A stretch of DNA of 64,000 nucleotides from Roseovarius amoyensis (GCF_003260265.1 NZ_QITQ01000012.1:42017-106016), one strand, 5' to 3'. Shown: positions 17,966 to 31,571, counted from the stretch's first letter. The notes: a model not told the origin generated them from the sequence alone. Numbers and translations are program-made.

Positions 17966-18268
17966 TCAGTTGCCCGGAACCTGCCGTTCGAACCGGCGAA
18001 AGATCAGCGCGATCACCCCGGCGATGACCATATAGACCAGCGCCAGCAGCAACAGCGGCTCGTAGACGATGAAGGTATCCGAGCGCACGCGTGGTGAGAC
18101 CGAATAGATCTCGACCACGGTGATTGTCGCCACCAGCGGGGTCGCCTTTAACTGCAGGATCGTTTCGCCCCCCAGCGTCGGCAGGACATTGCGGATGGCC
18201 TGCGGCAGCCAGATAGGGCGAAAGATGGTAAGGCGCGGCATGCCAAAGGCGCGCGCTGCCGCCGGTCA
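17966..18268 (-). pseudogene. remnant of a polar amino acid ABC permease (C-terminal part)
   Basis: On the minus strand, in one frame, about 97 residues read PAAARAFGMPRLTIFR, then WLPQAIRNVLPTLGGE and a final membrane helix ending IFRRFERQVPGN. This is the conserved C-terminal portion of HisM/GlnP-type permeases, including the loop that contacts the ATPase. The homology begins directly after an in-frame TGA at about 18269, and gdhA ends at 18275, so the first half of the gene is missing. It is a deletion remnant left between the LysR gene and gdhA. Confidence 0.75.
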
Positions 18269-18274
18269 TGTCGT

Positions 18275-23035
<4,761 letters not shown>

Positions 23036-23059
23036 TTCAGACGCTCCGGTTTCTGGGTA

Positions 23060-24199
23060 TCATTCCGACGCGTCCTGGTCAGAGGCCGGCGCGCTTTCCT
23101 GTGCGTTGACGGTCGCGCCGGGGGCGGTCTTTTGAAAGCCCTCGATCACGATCCGGTCTCCCGCCGACAGCCCATCGTTGATCACCCAGTCGGTGCCGCG
23201 ATCCTGCAGGATCGACAGCGGCCGTTCCTCGATGACGCCATCGGCGTTCACGACCCAGGCGGTGGGCCGGTCGCGGCGGTCACGCACCAAACCCTGTTGC
23301 GGCAATAGGAACACGTCCCGGGCCACGCCCACGGGCATCTCGACCTGCACATACATGCCCGGCAGCAACAAGAGGTCGGGGTTGGCGAACTGCATTCGCA
23401 GGGTCACGACGCCGGTCAGCGGGTCGACATTGGGTTCCGCCGCCTGCAGGTGGCCGGTATGGCCGTAATCCGAGCCGTCCGCGAGCATCAGCCGCACGGT
23501 GCGGTCGGCGCCGGTCAGCAGTTCCTCGGTCTCACCGCGCCGCCAGCGCAGCAGGTCGGCGGCCGATTGGGTCACGTCGACATTGACCGAGTCGATGTTG
23601 CGGATCACCGCCAGCGGTGTTGCCTGGCTGGCAGTGACCAGCGCGCCCTGGCTGGTCTGCGACAGGCCGATCTGCCCGGACAGCCGGGCGCGGATGGTGG
23701 TGTGCGACAATTCGATTTCGGCCGAATTCAACTGCGCCTTTGCCAGTTGCAGCGCGGCAACGGCTGAATCCCGCGCCGACAGCGCATCGTCGAGCGCCTG
23801 CTGGCTGGCGACATTGCGGGCCTGCAGCTCTTTCAGGCGCTTTGCCTCGCGTTCGGCGGCGCGCAGCTGGGCTTCGGCCTGGGCGACGCCGGCGCGGGCC
23901 TGCTGAACCGCGGCCTCATAGCTGGCCGGGTCTATCTTGTATAGCGGGTCGTTCTCGGCCACCTGGGCGCCCTCTTCAAACAGCCGTTCGGTGATGATGC
24001 CGTTGACCTGGGGCCGCACCTCGGCCTGGGCCGAGGCCGCGACGCGCCCGGGCAGGGTGGTGGTCAGGGTGATCGTCTCGGGCTGGACCGTGACGACGGT
24101 GACGGTCGCGGGCGGCATTCCCTGCTGCTGGGCGGATGCAGCGGAAACGAGCCCGATGCTGGCGGCGAGGGCCAAAAAGATCCGTGCGGGGGATGTCAT
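23060..24199 (-). CDS. RND efflux periplasmic adaptor (AcrA/MexA type)
   Basis: This 379-residue protein from ATG 24199 (GGGAGAGC upstream) has signal peptide ARIFLALAASIGLVSAASA. The lipoyl half-motifs flank a coiled-coil hairpin rich in Ala, Glu and Gln (about 95-165), followed by beta-barrel stretches such as GQIGLSQTSQGALVTASQ. It lacks the lipid-modified Cys of AcrA and is therefore a soluble or signal-cleaved adaptor. It is the first gene of the efflux operon. A 6-9-6 inverted repeat (24250-24270) upstream could be an operator, but no repressor gene is adjacent. Confidence 0.92.
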   Translation of the reverse strand: MTSPARIFLALAASIGLVSAASAQQQGMPPATVTVVTVQPETITLTTTLPGRVAASAQAEVRPQVNGIITERLFEEGAQVAENDPLYKIDPASYEAAVQQARAGVAQAEAQLRAAEREAKRLKELQARNVASQQALDDALSARDSAVAALQLAKAQLNSAEIELSHTTIRARLSGQIGLSQTSQGALVTASQATPLAVIRNIDSVNVDVTQSAADLLRWRRGETEELLTGADRTVRLMLADGSDYGHTGHLQAAEPNVDPLTGVVTLRMQFANPDLLLLPGMYVQVEMPVGVARDVFLLPQQGLVRDRRDRPTAWVVNADGVIEERPLSILQDRGTDWVINDGLSAGDRIVIEGFQKTAPGATVNAQESAPASDQDASE

Positions 24200-24604
24200 G
24201 GCGATGCTCTCCCAAAGCGTTAGGTGCGGGATGCCAGACGCCCTGGGACATCTCGCAATCATGTCGAGATAAAGAGGGCGTCATTGAATGGCAAGTTCCG
24301 AGTCGAAGCGATAGCGCCAAGATGAAACGACGTTCGTAACAGTTTCGTGAGGTGCCGCAGGCCCCGGCCGGATCGAAAGCCCGGTCATTGCGTCGTTCAG
24401 GCAGCCTTGTTCTGGCTGACTCATATTAATAGGAGGCCTATGGAAAACTCATGACCAATGAAACGTCACCTTCTCACCTTCTCACCTTCTCACCTTCTCA
24501 CCTTGTTGCCGGCTTGTCGCCGGAGCTGTCCGTCGCGGGGTGGCCCAAAACGCCGCAACCTTTGTCGCTGCGGGGTCCGCCGGCGGCGGAGCATCAACCG
24601 GCGG
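24200..24604. other. 405-base region with tandem repeat and doubtful small ORF
   Basis: This stretch lies between the efflux adaptor start and the 3' end of the Lrp gene. It contains the weak inverted repeat ATCTCG-N9-CGAGAT (24250-24270), a perfect AGGAGG (24431-24436), a five-codon mini-ORF and an 8-base tandem repeat (24466-24504). No recognised gene is present. Confidence 0.5.
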
Positions 24605-24639
24605 TCAGTTCGGAGGCGGAAAGACTGACGTTCTCTTGA
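24451..24639 (+). CDS. doubtful 62-codon ORF over an 8-base tandem repeat
   Basis: AGGAGG (24431-24436) is followed by ATG GAA AAC TCA TGA, whose stop overlaps the ATG at 24451 (ATGA). The 62-codon frame includes the repeat-encoded SPSHLLTFSPSHL segment and runs into the 3' end of the opposite-strand Lrp gene. No family is recognised. It may be non-coding; the good ribosome site and coupling are the only arguments for expression. Confidence 0.2.
   Translation: MTNETSPSHLLTFSPSHLVAGLSPELSVAGWPKTPQPLSLRGPPAAEHQPAVSSEAERLTFS
24466..24504 (+). repeat. 8-base tandem repeat TCACCTTC, 4.9 copies
   Basis: Four exact copies of TCACCTTC (24466-24497) are followed by TCACCTT (24498-24504). Because the unit is 8 bases, loss or gain of one copy would shift any reading frame through it. 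Confidence 0.9.
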
Positions 24640-25063
24640 CGGTGCTGTAGACGAAACTGGTGTCGATAGAGGCCACGCCCCCGATGGGATGGATGCGGTT
24701 TCGGATGAAATCCTCGTAGGCCTTCAGATCGGGCACCAGCACACGCAGCTGGTAATCCATCGCGCCGGTCAGGATGTGGCATTCGAGGACCTCGTCGATC
24801 ATGCGCACCCTTTGTTCGAATTTCCTGACGTCGGGTTCGTTGTGGCGCTCCAGCCGGATGCGCACGAAGATGGTGATCGGCAGCCCGTAGGCGACGGGAT
24901 CCACATCGGCGCTGTAGCCCTGGATGACACCCGACGCTTCGAGGTTTCTGACCCGGCGCAGGCAGGGCGACGGCGACAGGTTCACCGCCTCTGCCAGGTC
25001 CTGGTTGGTCATCCGCCCGTTGCGTTGCAAGGCGCGAACGATATCGCGGTCTTTCTGGTCCAT
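24605..25063 (-). CDS. mdeR: Lrp/AsnC-family regulator of methionine catabolism
   Basis: This 152-residue protein has an N-terminal helix-turn-helix (MTNQDLAEAVNLSPSPCLRRV, about 18-38) and a C-terminal RAM domain with ECHILTGAMDYQLRV near 95-110. GGAGG precedes the start. It is divergent from mdeA and mdeB, the organisation known for MdeR of Pseudomonas putida, where the Lrp protein activates methionine gamma-lyase. A 17-base inverted repeat just upstream is its likely target. Confidence 0.85.
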   Translation of the reverse strand: MDQKDRDIVRALQRNGRMTNQDLAEAVNLSPSPCLRRVRNLEASGVIQGYSADVDPVAYGLPITIFVRIRLERHNEPDVRKFEQRVRMIDEVLECHILTGAMDYQLRVLVPDLKAYEDFIRNRIHPIGGVASIDTSFVYSTVKRTSVFPPPN

Positions 25064-25075
25064 GATTTCCTCCGA

Positions 25076-25092
25076 TTGGCAGGATATGCCAA
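25076..25092. promoter_or_regulatory. inverted repeat TTGGCA-N5-TGCCAA, candidate Lrp site
   Basis: A perfect 6-5-6 inverted repeat lies 12 bases upstream of the Lrp gene start and 85 bases before mdeA. A further CTGGCAA half-site follows at 25108-25114. Lrp-type regulators bind such degenerate 15-17-base repeats, often in arrays. Confidence 0.55.
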
Positions 25093-25177
25093 AATTGTAA
25101 CTTCCACTGGCAAAGGTCGCAATTCAATGCCCAGAAGTCCGGCGTATTATGGCGCAAACCGAAAACAGGAGCTTGCC

Positions 25178-26380
25178 ATGTCCCGTCCCACCGGCTTTGC
25201 CACCCGCGCCATTCACCACGCATATGACCCGCAGGACCACGAGGGCGCGCTGACGCCTCCCGTGCACCTGACCTCGACCTTTGCGTTCGACTCCGCCGAG
25301 GCCGGCGGAGAGATGTTTGCAGGCGAACGCCAGGGCCACATCTACAGCCGCATCTCGAACCCGACCTGCGACCTGCTGGAACAGCGCATCGCCACGCTGG
25401 AGGGGGCCGAGGCCGGGCTGGCCCTGTCCAGCGGCATGGGGGCGGTGACGGCGGTGTTGTGGACGCTGCTGTCGCCCGGCGATCAGGTCATCGTCGACAT
25501 GACGCTATATGGCTGCACCTTTGCCTTCATGCAGCACGGACTGGCCAAGTGGGGCATCACCATCACCCATGTCGACATGACCGACCTGGACAATCTGCGC
25601 GCCGCCATGACGGACAAGACCCGCGTCGTCTATTTCGAAACCCCCGCCAACCCGAACATGCGGCTGGTCGATATCGCCGAGGCCGCGCAGATCGCTCATG
25701 AGGGGGGCGCGCAGGTGGTGGTCGACAACACCTATGCCACGCCCTACCTGACCCGGCCGATCGAGCTGGGCGCCGATATCGTCCTGCATTCGGCCACCAA
25801 GTACCTGGGTGGACATGGCGACGTGGTGGCAGGGCTGGTCGCGGGCCGGGCCGAACAGGTTGCCGAAATCCGGCTGGTCGGGATGAAGGACATGACCGGC
25901 GCGGTCATGGCCCCGTTCAACGCCATGCTGGTCCTGCGCGGGCTGAAGACGCTGAACCTGCGCATGGATCGCCACTGCGCCTCGGCCCGCACGGTGGCCG
26001 ACTACCTGGCCGCCCATCCGGCGGTGCGCACGGTTTACTATCCGGGCCTTGCCGATTTTCCTCAGCGTGACATAGCCGAGCGGCAGATGGACCAGCCCGG
26101 CGCCATGATCGCCTTTGAGGTCGAAGGCGGCATGGCTGGCGGTATCGCCATGATGAACCGGCTGCGGATGATACACCGCGCCGTGTCGCTGGGGGATGCC
26201 GAAACGCTGATCCAGCACCCGGCGTCGATGACCCATTCGACCTATACCCCCGAGGAACGTGCCGAGCACGGTATCAGCGACGGCCTGATCCGCCTGTCGG
26301 TGGGGCTGGAAGATGTCGAGGATATCCTTTCTGATCTGGACCAGGCGCTGCCCGGCCCTGTACGGTACGCCGCAGAGTAA
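25178..26380 (+). CDS. mdeA: methionine gamma-lyase
   Basis: This 400-residue PLP enzyme of the Cys/Met metabolism family converts methionine to methanethiol, 2-oxobutyrate and ammonia. Motifs: YSRISNPTCDLLE (about 49-61), LYGCTFAFMQHG with the Cys characteristic of methionine gamma-lyases (Cys near 111), and the PLP lysine in SATKYLGGHGDVVAG near 205. ATG 25178 follows AGGAGC; the open frame running upstream overlaps the Lrp gene and is not used. It is followed 12 bases later by mdeB. Confidence 0.92.
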   Translation: MSRPTGFATRAIHHAYDPQDHEGALTPPVHLTSTFAFDSAEAGGEMFAGERQGHIYSRISNPTCDLLEQRIATLEGAEAGLALSSGMGAVTAVLWTLLSPGDQVIVDMTLYGCTFAFMQHGLAKWGITITHVDMTDLDNLRAAMTDKTRVVYFETPANPNMRLVDIAEAAQIAHEGGAQVVVDNTYATPYLTRPIELGADIVLHSATKYLGGHGDVVAGLVAGRAEQVAEIRLVGMKDMTGAVMAPFNAMLVLRGLKTLNLRMDRHCASARTVADYLAAHPAVRTVYYPGLADFPQRDIAERQMDQPGAMIAFEVEGGMAGGIAMMNRLRMIHRAVSLGDAETLIQHPASMTHSTYTPEERAEHGISDGLIRLSVGLEDVEDILSDLDQALPGPVRYAAE

Positions 26381-26392
26381 GGGAACCTGACC

Positions 26393-28759
26393 ATGCGCGC
26401 GCAAACAGACCACCTCAAGACGATCGAACAGCGGCTCTTGTGGCTGTCGCACTGGATGATCCACCACGCCAACCATGTCCGCCCCAAGGTGGACGGGATC
26501 AAGATCGGCGGGCACCAAGCCAGCTCGGCCTCGATGGTGTCTATAATGACGGCGCTCTATTTCTCGGCGCTGCGGCCCGAGGATCGGGTGGCGGTCAAGC
26601 CGCACGCATCGCCCATCTTTCACGCGATGCAATACCTGATGGGGAACCAGACCCGCGAGCGCATGGAAAACTTTCGCGGCTATGGCGGGGTGCAGAGCTA
26701 TCCGAGCCGCACCAAGGATATCGACGATGTCGATTTCTCGACCGGGTCGGTCGGGCTGGGGGTGGGCATCACCGCGTTGGCGTCGCTGGTGCAGGATTTC
26801 ATTGCCGCCAAGGACTGGGGTCAGGACGTGCGCCAGGGCCGCATGGTGGCGCTGGTGGGCGATGCCGAACTGGACGAGGGCAATGTCTATGAGGTGTTGC
26901 AGGAGGGGTGGAAGAACAACCTGCGCAACACCTGGTGGATCATCGACTACAACCGCCAATCCCTTGACGGCATCGTGCGTGAGGGTTTGTTCGAACGGAT
27001 CGAAAAGATATTTGCCGCCTTCGGCTGGGACGTGGTCCGCGTCAAGTACGGAGCCCTGCAGCGCGCCGCGTTCGAGGAACCGGGCGGCGCTGCCCTGCGT
27101 GACTGGATCGACGCCTGCCCCAACCAGGAATATTCCGCGCTGACCTACATGGGCGGGGCGGTCTGGCGGCAGCGGTTGATGGATGACCTTGGCGATCAGG
27201 GCGACGTCACCGCGCTGATCGAGCGGCGCAGCGATGCCGAGCTTGCCGCGCTGATGGAAAACCTTGGCGGCAACTGCGTCGAGACGATGGCCGACACGTT
27301 CGCCGCCATCGACCATGACCGCCCGACCTGTTTCCTGGCCTACACGATCAAGGGCTGGGGCACGCCGATCGCCGGGCACAAGGACAACCACGGCGGGCTG
27401 ATGACCAAGGCGCAGATGGCCGAGTGGCAGGCGCATATGGGCGTGCCGGAGGGGCAGGAATGGGACCCATTCGCCACCGTCGAGGATGTCGAGGGCCTCA
27501 AGGCGTTTCTTGGCCAGGTGCCCTTCTTCGCCGAGGGCATACGCCGCTACACCGATGCCAGGCTGACGGTTCCCGCCATTGCCTTTTCCAGCGACCGCGA
27601 GATTTCGACCCAGGCGGCCTTTGGCAAGATCATGGATGAACTGGGCAAGAGCGACAGCGACCTGGCCGCGCGGATCATGACGACCTCGCCCGATGTGACG
27701 GGCACCACGGGGCTGGGCGCGTTCGTCAACCGGCGCAAGCTTTTCGCCCGCGACGCGCTGCGCGATGCGTTCATCGAGCACCGCATTCCCTCGACCGCCA
27801 AATGGGATTTCACGCCAGAGGGCCAGCATCTCGAACTGGGCATAGCCGAGATGAACCTCTTCTTGCTGCTGGGGGCGGCGGGCTTGGCGCACAGCCTGTG
27901 GGGCAAGCGGCTGATCCCCATCGGTACGGTCTATGATCCCTTCGTGCATCGCGGCCTCGATGCGCTGAACTATGCCTGCTACCAGGATGCGCGGTTCATG
28001 ATCGTGGGTACGCCCTCGGGCGTGACGCTGGCGCCCGAGGGCGGCGCGCACCAGTCCATCGGCACGCCGCTGACCGGCATGGCGCAAGACGGGCTGGCCG
28101 CGTTCGAACCGGCGTTTGCCGACGAGTTGGCGGTGATCATGGAATGGGCGTTCGACTACATGCAGCGCGACGGCGAGGGCGACCCGGACGAACGCACATG
28201 GCTGCGCGATGAAACCGGCGGTTCGGTCTATCTGCGTCTGACCACCAAGCCATTGGAACAGCCGGGAAAACGCGTGGATGACGCGTTTCGCCAGGGGGCC
28301 ATAGACGGCGCCTACTGGCTGCGCAAGCCGGGCCCGAACTGTTCGGTCGTGATCGCCTATCAGGGCGCCGTCGCGGACGAGGCCATTGCCGCCGCCGGCA
28401 TGATCGGCGAGACCCGCCGCGACGTCGGCGTGCTGGCCGTGACTTCTGCCGACCGGCTGAACGCGGGCTGGACCGCGGCGCAGCGCGAACGCGCGCGCGG
28501 CAATACGAACGCCCGGTCGCATATAGAACGGCTGCTGGGCGATCTGCCCCGCCACTGTGCCATCGTGACGGTGATCGACGGACACCCCGCCACGCTGGCC
28601 TGGCTGGGGTCGGTCGCGGGCCACAGAACCATCTCGCACGGGGTCGAACATTTTGGCCAGACCGGCACCATCGGCGATCTTGCGCGGCACTTCGGCATCG
28701 ACCGAAAGGCCCTGGTTCAGTCGGTAAGTCGCCTTACAGACGGCATGGTCATCGCCTGA
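26393..28759 (+). CDS. mdeB: MdeB-type 2-oxoacid dehydrogenase E1 (AceE family)
   Basis: This 788-residue thiamine diphosphate enzyme belongs to the homodimeric pyruvate dehydrogenase E1 group but is about 100 residues shorter than AceE. The TPP motif is GDAELDEGNVYEVLQEGWKN (about 160-180), with IDYNRQSLDG after it. TKWDF-like and QHLELGIAEMN stretches match the transketolase middle domain. In P. putida the equivalent mdeB product acts on 2-oxobutyrate made by MdeA, and the same role is inferred here. No E2 or E3 gene is adjacent. Confidence 0.9.
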   Translation: MRAQTDHLKTIEQRLLWLSHWMIHHANHVRPKVDGIKIGGHQASSASMVSIMTALYFSALRPEDRVAVKPHASPIFHAMQYLMGNQTRERMENFRGYGGVQSYPSRTKDIDDVDFSTGSVGLGVGITALASLVQDFIAAKDWGQDVRQGRMVALVGDAELDEGNVYEVLQEGWKNNLRNTWWIIDYNRQSLDGIVREGLFERIEKIFAAFGWDVVRVKYGALQRAAFEEPGGAALRDWIDACPNQEYSALTYMGGAVWRQRLMDDLGDQGDVTALIERRSDAELAALMENLGGNCVETMADTFAAIDHDRPTCFLAYTIKGWGTPIAGHKDNHGGLMTKAQMAEWQAHMGVPEGQEWDPFATVEDVEGLKAFLGQVPFFAEGIRRYTDARLTVPAIAFSSDREISTQAAFGKIMDELGKSDSDLAARIMTTSPDVTGTTGLGAFVNRRKLFARDALRDAFIEHRIPSTAKWDFTPEGQHLELGIAEMNLFLLLGAAGLAHSLWGKRLIPIGTVYDPFVHRGLDALNYACYQDARFMIVGTPSGVTLAPEGGAHQSIGTPLTGMAQDGLAAFEPAFADELAVIMEWAFDYMQRDGEGDPDERTWLRDETGGSVYLRLTTKPLEQPGKRVDDAFRQGAIDGAYWLRKPGPNCSVVIAYQGAVADEAIAAAGMIGETRRDVGVLAVTSADRLNAGWTAAQRERARGNTNARSHIERLLGDLPRHCAIVTVIDGHPATLAWLGSVAGHRTISHGVEHFGQTGTIGDLARHFGIDRKALVQSVSRLTDGMVIA

Positions 28760-28788
28760 GCATCGCGGCCGTCAGGCGGCACCCCGGA

Positions 28789-28806
28789 CCCGGTCGAGAG
28801 ACCGGG
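28789..28806 (+). terminator. hairpin after mdeB
   Basis: CCCGGTC (28789-28795) and GACCGGG (28800-28806) enclose a GAGA tetraloop 30 bases after the mdeB stop. GNRA-type loops stabilise such stems. The T-tract is missing, so it may be a weak or Rho-assisted terminator. Confidence 0.5.
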
Positions 28807-29012
28807 CCGGCGTGGCGATCAATGGCCGTTTTCATGTGAGTTGGTGAGGTTCCCAATAAAGTGACGGGCCAGGGCGAATCCGTTGCCCGTCGATTGGTCA
28901 TCCTGACCGCGCTTTGTGTAAGTGTATGAATTAGTTGCCGCGGTGAACCAGAAATCCTCCGTTATGAGAACTTCAAATCTGTCCCACAGGCGCTGACGTC
29001 AGACTCATTCTC

Positions 29013-29153
29013 ATGCGGCATCGCGGGATCACGGAAAGAGAGGCCTACGACCTGATACGAAAACAGGCGATGGCCAAGCGAACGACCACGACAGAGATCG
29101 CGCAGTCCATCATCAATGCCGAGAGCATTCTCAGCACCATGGGAGGGACCTGA
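29013..29153 (+). pseudogene. ANTAR-domain remnant (NasT/AmiR-like C-terminus)
   Basis: A 46-codon frame from ATG 29013 reads HRGITEREAYDLIRKQAMAK followed by TEIAQSIINAESIL. This is the helical RNA-binding ANTAR domain that ends NasT/AmiR antiterminators. The receiver half normally found upstream is absent, and a TGA closes the frame about 45 bases before the ATG. It is most simply a 5'-deleted gene, though a free-standing ANTAR micro-protein cannot be excluded. The rest of the 28760-29165 gap shows nothing else beyond the hairpin after mdeB. Confidence 0.6.
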
Positions 29154-29165
29154 CCGCCGCGGCGG

Positions 29166-29525
29166 TCAGTCCCCGACCGGGCCCTGCGCCGAAATGGTGC
29201 AGTATTCCATCGCCTTGCTATCCGCCTCACAAGCGTCGGCCTCGACCGGGCGCAGCACAAAGCCGTCGCCCAGATCGGTGCCTTTCAGCGTGACGTGATA
29301 GTGCCAGCGCATGTCGGCGGTGCTGTGGCCGTGTTTATAGGGGGTCAGCGCCAGATCGGTTTCGCCGCAGCGCATCGCCTCGATGGTATAGCCGGCGCCG
29401 GTCAGGACCTGCCCCACGACGTCGGCCTTGGCCTCGCAATCCTCCATTGTCTCGGCCTCGCTCAGCGCCATGTGGATGGCGCCGCCATTGCCGAGCGTCA
29501 GGATAAGTAGTGCGGTCGTCAGCAT
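29166..29525 (-). CDS. small secreted protein of unknown function
   Basis: This 119-residue protein has N-terminal hydrophobic MLTTALLILTLGNGGAIHMA, probably a signal peptide, and four cysteines in the mature part (in EDCEAK, MRCGET, DACEAD and EYCTIS) that could form two disulfides. GGAGATA lies upstream. It starts 24 bases after the TonB-dependent receptor and is thus probably co-transcribed with it. No family is recognised. Confidence 0.65.
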   Translation of the reverse strand: MLTTALLILTLGNGGAIHMALSEAETMEDCEAKADVVGQVLTGAGYTIEAMRCGETDLALTPYKHGHSTADMRWHYHVTLKGTDLGDGFVLRPVEADACEADSKAMEYCTISAQGPVGD

Positions 29526-29549
29526 GCCGTATCTCCGTTTCCGAATGTC

Positions 29550-31571
29550 TCAGAACCGGGCCGTGAGAACAACATCGACGCTGCGCCCGGCACCCGGCAT
29601 CTGTCCATAGGGCTGATAGGGCTTGTCGAAGAGATTGTTAAGCTGAACCGTGACCGAGGCATGTTCATTCACCTCCAGCGATCCGCGCAGATTGATCGTG
29701 GTCCAGGCACCCGCCCCGGCCGTGACGGCGCCGGTGTTGTCGCGCAGCTTGGTCCCGGTTTCGCCCGTGGCATACAGATCGAACGATGCGGGCATCCCAC
29801 GGAATTCAAAATCCCTGCGCACGCCGATGGTGCCGGAAAAGTCGGGTGTGCCGCTGTCAGAGGTGTTGAAACCATTGCCATATTGCAGTTCGCGGCGCAT
29901 CAGCGCGGCTGAAACATAGGGAACCACGGCGTTGCCGAGATCGTGCTCGGCATAGAGTTCGATTCCCACCGTTTCGGCACCATCGACGTTCTGGTACTGG
30001 GCGCGCGGCGTCGGACCCAGCGGCGGCAGCGCCTGCCGGACGATGTAATCATCGGCCTTGGTATGGAACAGCGTGGCGTCCAGGACGGTCATGCCATTGT
30101 CGAACCGCGCGCCCAGCTCGAAATTGTCCGCCGTTTCGGGTTTCAGGTTTGGGTTCGGCAGCGTCAGCGCCCCGCCTGCGGTGGTTTGGGTGAACAACTG
30201 GTTGAGCGTCGGATAGTTGTAACCTTGCGAGAACAGGCCGCGCAGCGCCCAGTTGTCGGCAGGGGTCCAGACAACGCCGGCGCTGGCCAGGAAACGGTCG
30301 TCGGAATTTCTGCTGAGGGCTGCGGTGTTGCTGGCCTCAAGATCTGCCTCGACGTTGTAGTAACGCCCGCCGAAATGCAGTGCCAGTTGTGGCGACAGCG
30401 TGATCTCGTTCTGCATGAAGACCGAGGTCGTGACGATGCTGGCCTTGTCGAACCCGATTGTGGGCGTGGGGGGCGGTCCAAATGGTGGCGTGACCAGGCT
30501 GGTGGAATTTACCTCCAGCGCGTCATCCTCGTACTGCGCGCCTATGATCGTGCGGACATTGTCCCAGAACTGCAGCTCGGCCGAGATGTTCAGGCCGAAT
30601 GTCTCTTGTTCGTCGTTGTTGCTAGTGTCGATTGTCGGTGCGAACGGTCCCAGCACGATATTGTTGACGAATTCCCGGTCGATGGTCTGGTGGAACGCGT
30701 CGATCTTGAGAGAGGTAAGCCACGGCGTAAGGTCGGTGCCCTCGTAAAAGGCGCCCAGCTTGCGCAGGTCGCGCTTGGGCAGGTCGATGGTGAAGCCGGG
30801 TATGCCGGTATAGACCTCGGATGACAGGTCGTATGCCTGTGCCTCGACCCCGAAATAGTGGTTGCCGGTCCCATAACCCATGTAGGCGGACCAGTTTTCG
30901 TCCTCCACGCCCGATGGCACCAGTTCGCCAAAGCCGGCGGCGTGGCGGTTGCCCAGGTCGGACTTGCCCTGGCTGAGCCGCCAGGTGAAACCGCCCTGCC
31001 GCCCGGCGATGGAATTCGACAGTCGCCAGCCCTCGGTCGCGCCGAAATAGGACAGGGTCGAGGTGGCCTCGAACGGCTCGTCGGTGGCGCGCTTGGTGAT
31101 GATGTTGATGGTGCCGCCGATGGCGCGCTGGCCGCTGATCACCGAGGACGCACCGCGAACCACCTCGATGCGTTCGACGGTGGAGGGGTCGACCACCACC
31201 GGCGGGCCATAGGTGGTATGGTCGGTGATCGCCTGGCCGTTGATCAGGATGCGCACGCGCCGTGCCTCTTCGCCGCGGATCCGGATGCGGGTAATCCCCG
31301 CCTCTTCGATCATCACGCCGGGAATGTCCTTGAGAAAGTCGGCCACGCGCGCGGGTGGAACCTTGGAAATCTCTTCTTCGTCGATCACGGTCACCGCCGA
31401 GGGGTTCTCGAAAACCGTGGTTTCCAGCCCCGTCCCCAGCAGCGTGAGCGTGCCCAGGAAGGTGTCGTCGCTATCCGCCTGTTGCGCTGCTGCGCCATGG
31501 GCAATCGCAGCCATTGCCACGCCAGCCAACAGGCGGGCCAGCCGGCGGTTTCTACCGGTAAGTTTCGTCAT
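29550..31571 (-). CDS. TonB-dependent outer membrane receptor
   Basis: This 673-residue protein has a signal peptide (cleavage after GAAAQQ, about residue 31) and a plug domain from 50 to 165 with RIRIRGEEARRVRILINGQ and IERIEVVRGASSVISG. The beta-barrel ends in a C-terminal Phe (VDVVLTARF). It falls in the siderophore/heme receptor group, but the ligand is not evident. A 227-base gap separates it from nnrS on the same strand and includes a possible -35 TTGACT. The small secreted protein gene follows. Its placement beside an ABC importer and heme genes suggests a metal complex as ligand. Confidence 0.9.
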   Translation of the reverse strand: MTKLTGRNRRLARLLAGVAMAAIAHGAAAQQADSDDTFLGTLTLLGTGLETTVFENPSAVTVIDEEEISKVPPARVADFLKDIPGVMIEEAGITRIRIRGEEARRVRILINGQAITDHTTYGPPVVVDPSTVERIEVVRGASSVISGQRAIGGTINIITKRATDEPFEATSTLSYFGATEGWRLSNSIAGRQGGFTWRLSQGKSDLGNRHAAGFGELVPSGVEDENWSAYMGYGTGNHYFGVEAQAYDLSSEVYTGIPGFTIDLPKRDLRKLGAFYEGTDLTPWLTSLKIDAFHQTIDREFVNNIVLGPFAPTIDTSNNDEQETFGLNISAELQFWDNVRTIIGAQYEDDALEVNSTSLVTPPFGPPPTPTIGFDKASIVTTSVFMQNEITLSPQLALHFGGRYYNVEADLEASNTAALSRNSDDRFLASAGVVWTPADNWALRGLFSQGYNYPTLNQLFTQTTAGGALTLPNPNLKPETADNFELGARFDNGMTVLDATLFHTKADDYIVRQALPPLGPTPRAQYQNVDGAETVGIELYAEHDLGNAVVPYVSAALMRRELQYGNGFNTSDSGTPDFSGTIGVRRDFEFRGMPASFDLYATGETGTKLRDNTGAVTAGAGAWTTINLRGSLEVNEHASVTVQLNNLFDKPYQPYGQMPGAGRSVDVVLTARF

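Noticed and set aside
24250..24270. ATCTCG-N9-CGAGAT inverted repeat before the efflux adaptor as a repressor operator
   Set aside because: Short arms and no TetR-like gene nearby; kept only as a remark in the gene entry.
25505..28690. 1061-codon open frame antisense to mdeA-mdeB
   Set aside because: It is a high-GC mirror of the real genes, with His/Arg/Gly-rich composition and no domain. The plus-strand proteins match known families over full length.
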